This document shows, piece by piece, positions 1 through 7,196 of a stretch of 16,021 nucleotides of DNA. Under the pieces are notes generated by a model. It was not told the origin of the DNA, did not search any database, and was given only the letters and a program-made list of their open reading frames with translations. Each line of letters starts with the position of its first letter. The stretch's first letter is position 1. The DNA is taken from assembly GCA_004356305.1 (NCBI GenBank), contig SMXJ01000121.1, positions 1 to 16,021 of the forward strand. Direction: 5' to 3'. The position numbers were made by a program, and so were the translations under genes. The stretch is from Bacteroidota bacterium (lineage in GTDB: Bacteria > Bacteroidota > Bacteroidia > Flavobacteriales > Flavobacteriaceae).

Positions 1-90
1 AATATCTCCTTTCAATTGGGTTCCTTCGTTAATTCTGTTTTGGCTAACTGTTGGTTCCATAATCCTTTTTTCTTTTTTTTCTGAAAACAT
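1..90 (-). CDS. Bactofilin, N-terminal fragment (cut by window edge)
   Basis: Reading leftwards from an ATG at 90-88 gives an open frame of 30 codons that runs off the window. It starts MFSEKKEKRI, then a second Met, and carries the stretch NRINEGTQLKGDI at residues 18-30. The pattern NRI-x2-GT-x3-GDI is the hallmark opening of the bactofilin domain (polymer-forming cytoskeletal proteins, a right-handed beta-helix that assembles into filaments at the membrane). The start codon lies only 7 bases after the sprE stop, so the two genes are very likely co-transcribed and perhaps translationally coupled. The family call rests on one short motif plus position; the rest of the domain is outside the window. 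The second Met (residue 11) is an alternative start. Confidence 0.72.
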   Translation of the reverse strand, partial: MFSEKKEKRIMEPTVSQNRINEGTQLKGDI

Positions 91-97
91 AACGCTA

Positions 98-2659
98 TTA
101 ATTTTGGGGATTACTGTTTTCTTCTTCCATATTGATGGAAGTCAAATAGTCCTCCAGGTTTTTATGAATCTGAATCACTTTGTAATTTGACGACGATATT
201 TCGAAAAACGCGCGTTTGATCTTAAATTCCTTTTTCTCTTCCAACACCTCCGCGAATCCTCTTCCTCCCCGCTTTGAGCTCAGGCCATGGATAATAACAA
301 AATTGGTGCTAGGATTGTAATAGTCCATTGAAGCCGACATACGGGTGTAATTAAAATAGGTGATGGCTTCATTGAGCTTTTCCAACAAAGCGGCAGCTTC
401 TTCCTGTTCGGTAGCCTCAAATTTGTACACCACCTTCCAAGTCTTCACTTCTTCTGCTTCAGGCACAAATTCCTTTGTCGCCAATCCGGGTAAAACCGTA
501 GCATAGATCTTTTCTGCTTGTTTTCCTTCTTCAGACTGTGGATAATTAAGCGCTACAAAATTCAAGGCTTTTTTATAGGCTTCGAACCCGTCTTGTCGTG
601 CCAAGGCAGTGGCCTTTAATAGTTCGAGTTTGGGAACAATGTCATTCCCCGTATAAAGAGAGATATAGTCGTCGGCGGTATCAATTACATACTGGTAATT
701 AGAAGCTTCAAACTCCTTATACAGCGCTTTGTATTTAAACTCCGGGCTAGACTCGTCTGTGGCGAGTTGGGCATTGGGATTTCTTAAAATTTCGGCATAA
801 CGCGAATCCGGATGATTGGTTAAAATATCATTCTTCCAGCTTTCGGCGAGAGCGGTATTCTCTAAAATATAATATATCTTATACAAGTTATATTTGGCGG
901 GAAGCAATAATCGATCCTGAGGGTTATAGCTCAACAATTTTTCAAGTCTATCAACGGCCAGGCCATATTCCCGAAACTTCACTTTGTAAATTAAACCGAG
1001 TTGGTAGTATGCAAAATTTCTATCACCCGTCAAACTGTCAATTACTTTTGGGTCCTTAGGTATTCTTGAAAGATACGTTTCCGGTTTGTACAATTCGCTT
1101 TCTGAAATGGGCTCTTCCTTCCCTTCTGCGATCTCAATATCACTCAAGGTATTTCTTTTGGAGGAAAGTCGCCAGTTATCTTCCAGCTTTCTATTCCCCC
1201 ATATTTTACTGAATTCCACTCTTCCATAGGCAACCGTTGTACTATTGTAAAAATAAAACTTGCTTCCTTTGGAGCCCTCTTCTTTTTGTTGTTTTTTGTA
1301 AAACTCCTTGTTTGCAATACTCTCTTTTGCTTTGACACTTTCAATGGAATCTGCAATGGCTTGCTCTTTAAGTTTTGATGTATACTCTGTAAAAAAGGCC
1401 AATTGTTCGGCTTCACTCATGGCCGCAATTCTTAAGATAGAATCATTCTCTGCAGCAATGTCTTCATACTTAATGACATCGTCCAGGTTTTCACGTTTCT
1501 TTTTCACTCGTCTCCAGGTGCGGCTATTTTCTACTAAATAGGTCAATGTGCTGTCGTAGTAAGCCCCCGCTATTCTATACTCGGCGTTGTCAAAATTAAT
1601 CTCGGCAAGGGTGGAGTAGTTGACAGATTGTAATGTTCGATCCTCACGAAATGCCCGGAGCGATTTATTGTAATAAATGACAGCGGTATCAATATTAACG
1701 ATATTGAGGTAGTACTCCCCCATCTGATTGTAAATAATATCCAGATAAGGTCTGTTTTCACGGTTCTCTTCTAAGTCCTGAAGCAATTCCAAAAACGCTA
1801 TTCGATCTTCTTTCTCGTAATCAAAATTGCGCCCCTGAGCGATATATGCGTTGATCATATATACGCGTGGTGACTTACGGTTTAGGTCGATCACCTCCTG
1901 AAAGGCAAGATTCGCACTGTCCTTAAATCCTAAACGGTTATAGAGTTGTCCTTTTATATAGCTGTAGCGACCTTTCAGCTCATTGTCTTTTACATAAGTT
2001 GAAGCCAACTTAATGAAAGGCAATGCGGCGTCCAAAGAATCTAAGTTCACAAAAGCCTGAGCCATGATCGCAGAGGCATCTGCTTTATCCTCTTCGCTCA
2101 AGTCTTCATTATCTAATAATTTGGCCAATTCCTCCAAAGCGATCTCTTCATTATTCAATCGAATATTTGTTTTGGCCTTCCACATTTTTGCCTGGTTAAT
2201 GCTGTTGCTTGTGGGGTATCTGTTCAGAATAAAATTAAAGGCATCCTGAGAGGCGATAAAACGTTCATCATAATATCTGGCCTTCCCAAAAAGCATATAG
2301 GCCTCATCAATTTGTGGGTTGTATTCTTTCCCATCGATATAGATGGAATGTTTTTGGATGGCCTTCGCGGCTTTCTCTTCGGCCCGATTGAAATTCGGGT
2401 TGGTCTGATTTCCGGGTAGGGTTAATTTATCTTTTATCTCAATACGCTCAACAGGAAGGATTTCCCAAAAATTATCGCGAAATGACAATGCAAGCTCTTC
2501 TTTGCCATCAATAAAAGCAACATCACCATTGTACAAGGCATTGAACTCTGCCGTAACGGCGTGATAGTTTCGACTCATGAAACTGCTCTTCTTTCGCGAA
2601 CAAGCCGCTAGAAGCAAAACCGTTACTAAAAGTAGCGTAATTTTTTTTGCGTATTTCAT
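98..2659 (-). CDS. sprE: SprE/PorW-family gliding motility and type IX secretion lipoprotein (TPR protein)
   Basis: Predicted outer-membrane-associated lipoprotein of 853 residues. The chosen ATG at 2659 gives a textbook lipoprotein signal: MKYAKK, a hydrophobic run of Leu/Val, then the lipobox LLAAC with the lipidated Cys at residue 20. A TTG 21 bases upstream would lengthen the n-region without benefit. The body is helical tetratricopeptide-like repeats (about residues 100-400 and 550-720). Between them sits the conserved segment FYFYN...VAYGRVEF.K.WGNR.L.DNWR near residues 470-500, which I associate with SprE/PorW. A C-terminal alpha/beta domain follows at about 740-845, ending YKVIQIHKNLEDYL. 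SprE (Flavobacterium) and PorW (Porphyromonas) are needed for gliding and/or type IX secretion; PorW is thought to link the PorK/N ring to the Sov translocon. The length fits the family (about 850-870). The bactofilin gene follows 7 bases downstream. Confidence 0.88.
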   Translation of the reverse strand: MKYAKKITLLLVTVLLLAACSRKKSSFMSRNYHAVTAEFNALYNGDVAFIDGKEELALSFRDNFWEILPVERIEIKDKLTLPGNQTNPNFNRAEEKAAKAIQKHSIYIDGKEYNPQIDEAYMLFGKARYYDERFIASQDAFNFILNRYPTSNSINQAKMWKAKTNIRLNNEEIALEELAKLLDNEDLSEEDKADASAIMAQAFVNLDSLDAALPFIKLASTYVKDNELKGRYSYIKGQLYNRLGFKDSANLAFQEVIDLNRKSPRVYMINAYIAQGRNFDYEKEDRIAFLELLQDLEENRENRPYLDIIYNQMGEYYLNIVNIDTAVIYYNKSLRAFREDRTLQSVNYSTLAEINFDNAEYRIAGAYYDSTLTYLVENSRTWRRVKKKRENLDDVIKYEDIAAENDSILRIAAMSEAEQLAFFTEYTSKLKEQAIADSIESVKAKESIANKEFYKKQQKEEGSKGSKFYFYNSTTVAYGRVEFSKIWGNRKLEDNWRLSSKRNTLSDIEIAEGKEEPISESELYKPETYLSRIPKDPKVIDSLTGDRNFAYYQLGLIYKVKFREYGLAVDRLEKLLSYNPQDRLLLPAKYNLYKIYYILENTALAESWKNDILTNHPDSRYAEILRNPNAQLATDESSPEFKYKALYKEFEASNYQYVIDTADDYISLYTGNDIVPKLELLKATALARQDGFEAYKKALNFVALNYPQSEEGKQAEKIYATVLPGLATKEFVPEAEEVKTWKVVYKFEATEQEEAAALLEKLNEAITYFNYTRMSASMDYYNPSTNFVIIHGLSSKRGGRGFAEVLEEKKEFKIKRAFFEISSSNYKVIQIHKNLEDYLTSINMEEENSNPQN

Positions 2660-2835
2660 CAATATTGAAATTTCTTTCAAATGGTATGATATTGTAACTT
2701 AAAACCTCTGTATTTAGTATAATAACCCCTCTAAGGGAGCGTAAAAATACGTTTCTTTTTCATATCTCACTGAATTTGAAGTAAAATTTGACCGGCTTTC
2801 CTGCCTTACCGGGTCATTAGACAAATATTCCTTCG

Positions 2836-2843
2836 TACTTTTG
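2836..2843 (+). promoter_or_regulatory. Bacteroidota -7 box (TACTTTTG) for the PaaE-like gene
   Basis: TACTTTTG is an exact match to TAnnTTTG and ends 15 bases before the ATG at 2859, implying a very short leader. I see no TTG at the expected -33 distance, so only half of the promoter is supported. The box also argues against the in-frame TTG at 2841, which lies inside it, as the start codon. Confidence 0.55.
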
Positions 2844-2858
2844 TCAAAATTTTTTACC

Positions 2859-3908
2859 ATGAGCGACTTTCATAGTCTTTCAATTTCCGAAGTAAAAAAC
2901 GAAACCCCAAATTCGGTTTCAATTACTTTTGAAATCCCTGATCGGCTTACTAAAATATTCACGTTCAAGGCGGGTCAGTACATAACGCTAAAACACAATA
3001 TCGAGGGTGATGAAGTGCGGCGGTCCTATTCCCTATGTACTAGCCCTAACAGCCATGTATTGAAAGTTGGTGTTAAAAAAGTTAAGGATGGTCGTTTTTC
3101 TGTCTTCGCCAATGAGATCCTGAAAGCCGGCGACACCCTGGAAGTGATGCCACCTAAAGGAAATTTTAAGTTTGAACCTAATGAAGCTGATCAAAATAAA
3201 TATGTGGCCTTTGCTGCAGGAAGTGGCATTACCCCGGTAATCTCAATCATTAAGGACGTATTGGAAAGCGAGTCTAAAAGTTCATTTGTATTGGTTTACG
3301 GTAATCAAAATCTAAAAGAGACTATGTTTTACGCTGAACTACAATCGCTTCAACAAAACAACGCCGATCGTTTCAATATAGAATACATCTATAGCCGAAG
3401 TAAAGAAGAAAATGCACTTCGCGGTCGCATTGACCGATCGGTCGTCAATTATTTACTCAAGAACAAATATGGCGAATCAAAGTTTGACCGATTTTATCTT
3501 TGTGGCCCTAAAACCATGATCGATGTGGTATCCGAAACTTTAAAAGATCGAGGAGTAACCAAAGAAAAGATCCTGTTCGAACTGTTCACTTCATCCGAAG
3601 AAGGCGAACTGAGTGATAACCATGAGGGAAACACCACTGTCACCATAACATTGGACGATGTAACCGACACATTTGTCATGTCAAAAAAACAAAGTGTATT
3701 GGACGCGGTTTTAAATAAAGGTCTCGACGCCCCTTTTTCCTGTCAAGGAGGAATATGCAGTACCTGCATGGCTCGCCTGATCAAAGGCAAAGTGGAAATG
3801 CGTAAAAATGAGATCCTCACCGACGAAGAATTGGAGGAAGGCTTTATCCTTACTTGCCAGTCACATCCTATTACCCCTACTTTGGTGATCGATTATGATG
3901 ATGTTTAA
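2859..3908 (+). CDS. paaE: PaaE-like NAD(P)H oxidoreductase with FAD and plant-type 2Fe-2S domains
   Basis: Soluble electron-transfer flavoprotein of 349 residues with the three-part layout of PaaE, the reductase of phenylacetyl-CoA epoxidase. The FAD-binding ferredoxin-reductase barrel has RSYSLCTSP at residues 55-63. The NAD(P)-binding half has the glycine loop GSGITP at 121-126 and YLCGP at 213-217. A C-terminal plant-type ferredoxin domain ligates 2Fe-2S through Cys295, Cys300, Cys303 and Cys333 (C-x4-C-x2-C...C). The length is close to the usual 350-360. The start is ATG 2859; an in-frame TTG 18 bases upstream lies inside the probable -7 box. No paaABCD oxygenase genes are in the window, so its true partner is unknown. 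Related reductases of hydroxylases or desaturases have the same layout; the PaaE name is by family resemblance. Confidence 0.7.
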   Translation: MSDFHSLSISEVKNETPNSVSITFEIPDRLTKIFTFKAGQYITLKHNIEGDEVRRSYSLCTSPNSHVLKVGVKKVKDGRFSVFANEILKAGDTLEVMPPKGNFKFEPNEADQNKYVAFAAGSGITPVISIIKDVLESESKSSFVLVYGNQNLKETMFYAELQSLQQNNADRFNIEYIYSRSKEENALRGRIDRSVVNYLLKNKYGESKFDRFYLCGPKTMIDVVSETLKDRGVTKEKILFELFTSSEEGELSDNHEGNTTVTITLDDVTDTFVMSKKQSVLDAVLNKGLDAPFSCQGGICSTCMARLIKGKVEMRKNEILTDEELEEGFILTCQSHPITPTLVIDYDDV

Positions 3909-3972
3909 CACATCGATGAATAATTAAATAATCCAAACCAAGGATTGCGAAACATCATATTGTAAACCCAGC

Positions 3973-4001
3973 ACCTTCCGGGTTTCGGAAATCTGGAAGG
4001 T
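3973..4001. repeat. Intergenic hairpin, left copy of a pair flanking the glycosyltransferase
   Basis: ACCTTCCGGG-TTT-CGG-AAA-TCTGGAAGGT folds, as plus-strand RNA, into a 13-pair stem with two G-U pairs and a 3-base loop. It sits between the convergent ends of the PaaE-like gene (3908) and the family 9 glycosyltransferase (4154), so it may end transcription from either side, though no U-tract follows it on either strand. Its first 13 bases (ACCTTCCGGGTTT) recur exactly at 5205-5217 in the hairpin on the other side of the glycosyltransferase. The rest of the 245-base spacer shows no convincing gene. Confidence 0.6.
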
Positions 4002-4153
4002 CTATTCTGAAAACCACCTAAAAAACGCATTTTGTCCGGATAGAGCCAAACATTCTGACACGACATGTGGCGAGTGTTCATCCCGTCTTTACTGTTTTTT
4101 CGAATAAAGGTTGAGCAAACTTTTATGAATGGAACGTTTATTATGTGATTATT

Positions 4154-5188
4154 TCACAGCAGTAATTCCAGTATTTTATCTATAACCTTTTTTGTCTCTA
4201 TGGTTTGCATTACATTTTCATAGTCCGAAGGAAATTTATTGCCATAAACCGAGGTTGGAATAAGAGGATATTGATTTCTATCCGCTTTCAATTGGTTATC
4301 ATCCGGTTGTTGGTAAGGTGTAAACCCTGCATAGGGGTGTGTTACCCCCCAAAGTGTAATAACGGGTATCCCAAGCATGGCTGCTAAATGTCCATTAGCA
4401 CTATCCATGGAAAGCATCAGGTCCAGATTAGAAATAAGATGGAGTTCTTCTGTGAAAGAGAGTGCCTCTGCCACATTGGTAACACTGCTGAATTGTGTTT
4501 CCAGTTCTTTTAATTTTTCCATCTCTTCTTTTCCTCCACCAAAAAGAAGAACGCGATATAGCTGTGTATCCTCCAAATGAGTCAGAACTTCTTTCATCAT
4601 TTCCAACGGATACGTCTTGCTTTTGTACGCTGCAAATGGAGCAATCCCAATACATTTTTTTGGTGCTGCACCAATAAGCGCGTGTAAACGAGGATTTAAT
4701 GGCTTACGATCCGGGAAGATGGCAAAGGACAAATCTATTGGGTGTCCTAACAACTCAAATACATCGGCATAACGTTGATGAGTGGATTTTAATTTTACAA
4801 TGTCCATCCCTTTTGCGTTGACTAATTTCTTTTTTTCGGCTCTACCCTTATCAATTGTCACCGATCTAATTCCCCTAAGTCGAAGAATGCGTGTAATATT
4901 TTTCGAACGAATAACATTATGCAGATCGGCTATTGCATCTATTCCCAGCAATCTTGCTTCTTTTGCCAATTTTAATAACCCTAATCCTTTATGCTTTCCG
5001 TACACATCCGCTTCAAGAAAATGAACGTTTGGAATATCCGTAAAGAGGGGCTCATAACTTCTTCGTGAAACCACAGTCAATTTTACATCAGGATGGGTTT
5101 GTACCACCAGGCGTAATACGGGTACGGTCATCGCTACGTCACCCATTGCGGAAAGGCGGATGACAAGTATATGTGAGGGTTTGGGCAT
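4154..5188 (-). CDS. Family 9 glycosyltransferase (ADP-heptose:LPS heptosyltransferase-like)
   Basis: Cytoplasmic or membrane-peripheral GT-B glycosyltransferase of 344 residues. The N-terminal Rossmann half opens ILVIRLSAMGDVAMTVPVL, with the family Gly-Asp at residues 16-17. The C-terminal half carries MDSANGHLAAMLGIPVITLWG at about 261-281, the family 9 nucleotide-sugar binding signature in which the Ser/Asp-x-x-x-His-Leu-Ala pattern precedes G(x)TxP. WaaF/WaaC members transfer heptose to lipid A-core; in Bacteroidota the donor and acceptor of this branch are not established, so the exact substrate is unknown. ATG 5188 is preceded by a hairpin and U-tract rather than a ribosome-binding site. 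Upstream is DUF4254, a neighbour I recall as common for this gene in the phylum, which suggests a shared role in surface glycan assembly. Confidence 0.85.
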   Translation of the reverse strand: MPKPSHILVIRLSAMGDVAMTVPVLRLVVQTHPDVKLTVVSRRSYEPLFTDIPNVHFLEADVYGKHKGLGLLKLAKEARLLGIDAIADLHNVIRSKNITRILRLRGIRSVTIDKGRAEKKKLVNAKGMDIVKLKSTHQRYADVFELLGHPIDLSFAIFPDRKPLNPRLHALIGAAPKKCIGIAPFAAYKSKTYPLEMMKEVLTHLEDTQLYRVLLFGGGKEEMEKLKELETQFSSVTNVAEALSFTEELHLISNLDLMLSMDSANGHLAAMLGIPVITLWGVTHPYAGFTPYQQPDDNQLKADRNQYPLIPTSVYGNKFPSDYENVMQTIETKKVIDKILELLL

Positions 5189-5194
5189 ACTGAT

Positions 5195-5235
5195 AAAAAA
5201 CCAAACCTTCCGGGTTTTTAAAACCAGAAAGGTTT
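5195..5235 (-). terminator. Hairpin plus U-tract after DUF4254, 14 bases before the next start codon
   Basis: On the minus strand AAACCTTTCTGGTTT and AAACCCGGAAGGTTT (5235-5203) form a 15-position stem with one G-U pair and one mismatch around a 3-base loop. It is followed by GG and six T (5200-5195). This has the form of an intrinsic terminator for DUF4254, but it ends only a few bases before the glycosyltransferase ATG at 5188. It may therefore attenuate rather than insulate the downstream gene. The spacer between the two genes is 56 bases. Confidence 0.65.
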
Positions 5236-5244
5236 ACTATTTGA

Positions 5245-5853
5245 TTACTTTTGGCCTCTTAAAACCGGGTTAAGCTCATCATCGTTGTACATCTTCATCT
5301 GTTTATAAACTTTCATGAATTTTCTGCCATTTTCTATATCGTCGATCAACTGCTGGATGGCAGTACTCAAATCCACGCGTTGTTCCAGTAAAACATCTAA
5401 CTTCTTCCGGCAAGATTCACGGTGAGTTTGAGAGGCGTCCTCCCGGTTAGCTTCTTCGTTCATATGATAGACCTTCAACGCCAAAATAGACAATCGGTCC
5501 ACACCCCAGGCCGGACTTTCGGTGTTGATCGTAGCAGAATCTAAAACCGTCACATTGGAATATTTCTCTAGAAAGTAACCATCGATATACTCTACCATAT
5601 CCGTCCTGTCCTGATTAGAGGAGTCGATCTTTCGTTTTAAAACCAAAGCCGCAACCGGATCAATATCGGGGTCGCGAATAATATCCTCATAATGCCATTG
5701 TACAGTGTCTATCCAACATTTTCGGTACAACAAATGCTCCAGCAAAGAGTCGTCTTTATCATAAGGACTGGAAAATGTTTGATAGGGGTTGTTGATGATA
5801 TGATATTTATCAATGACTTCTTGAAATATTTTATCGGCAGTTTCTGTGAACAT
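5245..5853 (-). CDS. DUF4254 family protein
   Basis: Soluble protein of 202 residues that I assign to DUF4254, a family found mainly in Bacteroidota and without a known reaction. It is predicted to be largely alpha-helical. It starts MFTETADKIFQEVIDKYH and is rich in charged and aromatic residues, with LLYRKCWIDTVQWHYEDIIRD near residues 41-61, the most recognisable part of the family, and R-x-D/P-rich helices after it. No signal peptide or membrane segment is visible. The length is typical (about 200). It precedes the family 9 glycosyltransferase in the same direction, with a hairpin between, and it has its own -7 box 68 bases upstream of the ATG. Function cannot be stated; context hints at surface-glycan metabolism. 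Confidence 0.78.
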   Translation of the reverse strand: MFTETADKIFQEVIDKYHIINNPYQTFSSPYDKDDSLLEHLLYRKCWIDTVQWHYEDIIRDPDIDPVAALVLKRKIDSSNQDRTDMVEYIDGYFLEKYSNVTVLDSATINTESPAWGVDRLSILALKVYHMNEEANREDASQTHRESCRKKLDVLLEQRVDLSTAIQQLIDDIENGRKFMKVYKQMKMYNDDELNPVLRGQK

Positions 5854-5921
5854 TGTATTCTACTTTACTATTGAATTTTAACTTAATGAACAAGAAATAA
5901 TCACTGTTTCAATTCTGGTTG

Positions 5922-5929
5922 CAAAGGTA
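5922..5929 (-). promoter_or_regulatory. Bacteroidota -7 box (TACCTTTG) for DUF4254
   Basis: On the minus strand the spacer between DUF6427 and DUF4254 holds TACCTTTG, an exact TAnnTTTG match, 68 bases before the DUF4254 ATG at 5853. No TTG was found at the -33 distance. The leader of about 60 bases would be longer than those of the other genes here. It suggests that DUF4254 is transcribed separately from DUF6427. Confidence 0.5.
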
Positions 5930-5990
5930 TCATATTTTGTCATAGTAAGGTGTAGAGGTTGTGTGGCATAGCTTCAATCCCAGGTCCTTT

Positions 5991-6914
5991 TTATAAGAAA
6001 ACTAACACTATTGGTAACAACACAAAGATCCATAGCAGGATTTCCCTGAACCAGATTTCAGATCTCTTTTCAAAATAAACCGAAATCACTATCGCTGTCG
6101 GCGTAAGAATAAAAATTAGTTCTCCTCCGGTTTTTTCGGAAGAAATTATGGCCATGAATATCGAAACTCCTAAAACATATAGTACTAATCTACGATTGGT
6201 CCGGTCCTTTTTCATTACCGATGACAAGGTTGCCAAATACGAAATGGTTGTCCAAATAAGAGTGGCTGAAATAAATGTGATAAATATGAGAATTTTCTTT
6301 GACGCATAGCTCGAATAATCAAATGATCCTTCTTCAAGCCATTGTTGAAACCATATAAAAGGATCATCCCTTAATAAATGATATGTCATGTACATTAATA
6401 ACAGTCCCGCCCATCCAATAAAGGGAATCAAGTAATACCGAATACTTTTATGAGGGATGCCCATTATCCCGACATAAAGAGGGATGAATAAAAGTAAACA
6501 CCAGAAATAAAAAGCAGATGCAATGACTATCCATATTGTGGCATCGAGTATTTTCCGCTCGACATTCTTAAAGGATCGCAGGCTAAAAATTCGGCGTAAG
6601 GACAATAGCAAAAATACATTGGCCATAACTACATCGAGCTCGTTACTCCAGTCCGAAAGCATCATAGCACTACAAGAGAATATTAGTATGGCATAGGTGT
6701 TTAACCGGGTGAGTCTGTTTTTGCGTATAATAAAATCCAGGAATAACATAGAGAAGATCAACAGGCCAACAGCGCCTGATACCATAAAGATTTCCTTGGA
6801 ACTCACAGTTAAATCCGGATTTGATAAATAGCTCAGACCTGAGATAACCAAAATGTAACAGATCAGCAACAGAAAATTTAATGGCCTGGATTTACCAAAA
6901 AAGCTTGTAAGCAT
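5991..6914 (-). CDS. DUF6427 family multi-pass membrane protein
   Basis: Integral inner-membrane protein of 307 residues with about ten hydrophobic helices spread over the whole length. It starts MLTSFFGKSRPLNFLLLICY, an opening I associate with DUF6427, a family of flavobacterial membrane proteins without known function. Short basic loops (for example the RKNRLTRLN region near residue 65 and KKDRTNRR near 233) separate the helices. No catalytic motif is recognisable; a polytopic glycosyltransferase-C-like or transport role is possible but not shown. ATG 6914 is divergent from the small membrane protein at 6954, 39 bases apart, and the two start regions overlap each other's promoters. Purine gene purD is the next gene but one, an arrangement I recall from related genomes. 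Confidence 0.72.
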   Translation of the reverse strand: MLTSFFGKSRPLNFLLLICYILVISGLSYLSNPDLTVSSKEIFMVSGAVGLLIFSMLFLDFIIRKNRLTRLNTYAILIFSCSAMMLSDWSNELDVVMANVFLLLSLRRIFSLRSFKNVERKILDATIWIVIASAFYFWCLLLFIPLYVGIMGIPHKSIRYYLIPFIGWAGLLLMYMTYHLLRDDPFIWFQQWLEEGSFDYSSYASKKILIFITFISATLIWTTISYLATLSSVMKKDRTNRRLVLYVLGVSIFMAIISSEKTGGELIFILTPTAIVISVYFEKRSEIWFREILLWIFVLLPIVLVFL

Positions 6915-6935
6915 GAGACTTTATTCATATTTTTG
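6904..6935 (+). promoter_or_regulatory. Promoter of the DUF6341-like gene: CTTG-N20-TATTTTTG
   Basis: A -33-like CTTG (6904-6907) is followed after 20 bases by TATTTTTG (6928-6935), an exact -7 box, 18 bases before the ATG at 6954. The -33 element lies inside the first codons of the divergent DUF6427 gene. For that gene only a weaker TATATTTA (6941-6948, minus strand) can be proposed. Confidence 0.6.
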
Positions 6936-6953
6936 CGGTATAAATATACAGAT

Positions 6954-7196
6954 ATGTCTTGGAAAGGATTTTTTGAAGGAATACAGGAATTCGCAGAAGA
7001 GGTAGCTTTTGCTCCTTATAATGCATTGCGAAGTATAGAATTAGAAAGCTGGTGGGGTGCGAATGTGGTATCCTGGTTGTTTCTTATCAGCGGTTTTGTG
7101 GCCTTTATCTATTGGATGTGGCAGTTGGCTAAGGTTAACGCCAGCGGGTCAGAGGATAGAAGTCAAATTTCACATTCTTATCTGGGAGAGAACTGA
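6954..7196 (+). CDS. Small single-helix membrane protein, DUF6341-like
   Basis: An 80-residue protein. The ATG at 6954 is chosen because the earlier in-frame TTG (6933) sits inside the -7 promoter box. Layout: a short amphipathic N-terminus (MSWKGFFEGIQEFAEEV), the conserved-looking block APYNALRSIELESWWGANV at about residues 20-38, one transmembrane helix at 38-58 (VSWLFLISGFVAFIYWMWQL), and a polar tail. The block and size match my recollection of DUF6341, small flavobacterial membrane proteins of unknown function that occur beside DUF6427 and purD. Divergence from DUF6427 suggests a linked role at the membrane, which is inference. The TGA stop directly abuts the purD stop. Confidence 0.68.
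   Translation: MSWKGFFEGIQEFAEEVAFAPYNALRSIELESWWGANVVSWLFLISGFVAFIYWMWQLAKVNASGSEDRSQISHSYLGEN

Noticed and set aside
1144..2249. Several open frames of 60-90 codons on either strand inside the sprE gene
   Set aside because: They overlap a long, well-supported lipoprotein gene, have no recognisable domain and no promoter, and look like shadow frames.
2740..2751. CGTA-AAAA-TACG inverted repeat in the sprE/paaE spacer
   Set aside because: Only 4-base arms in AT-rich DNA; too weak to call an operator or terminator.
4104..4126. Inverted repeat ATAAAGGTT-GAGCA-AACTTTTAT after the glycosyltransferase
   Set aside because: It can pair over 9 positions, but it is AT-rich, is not followed by a U-tract in either direction and could occur by chance; not called a terminator.
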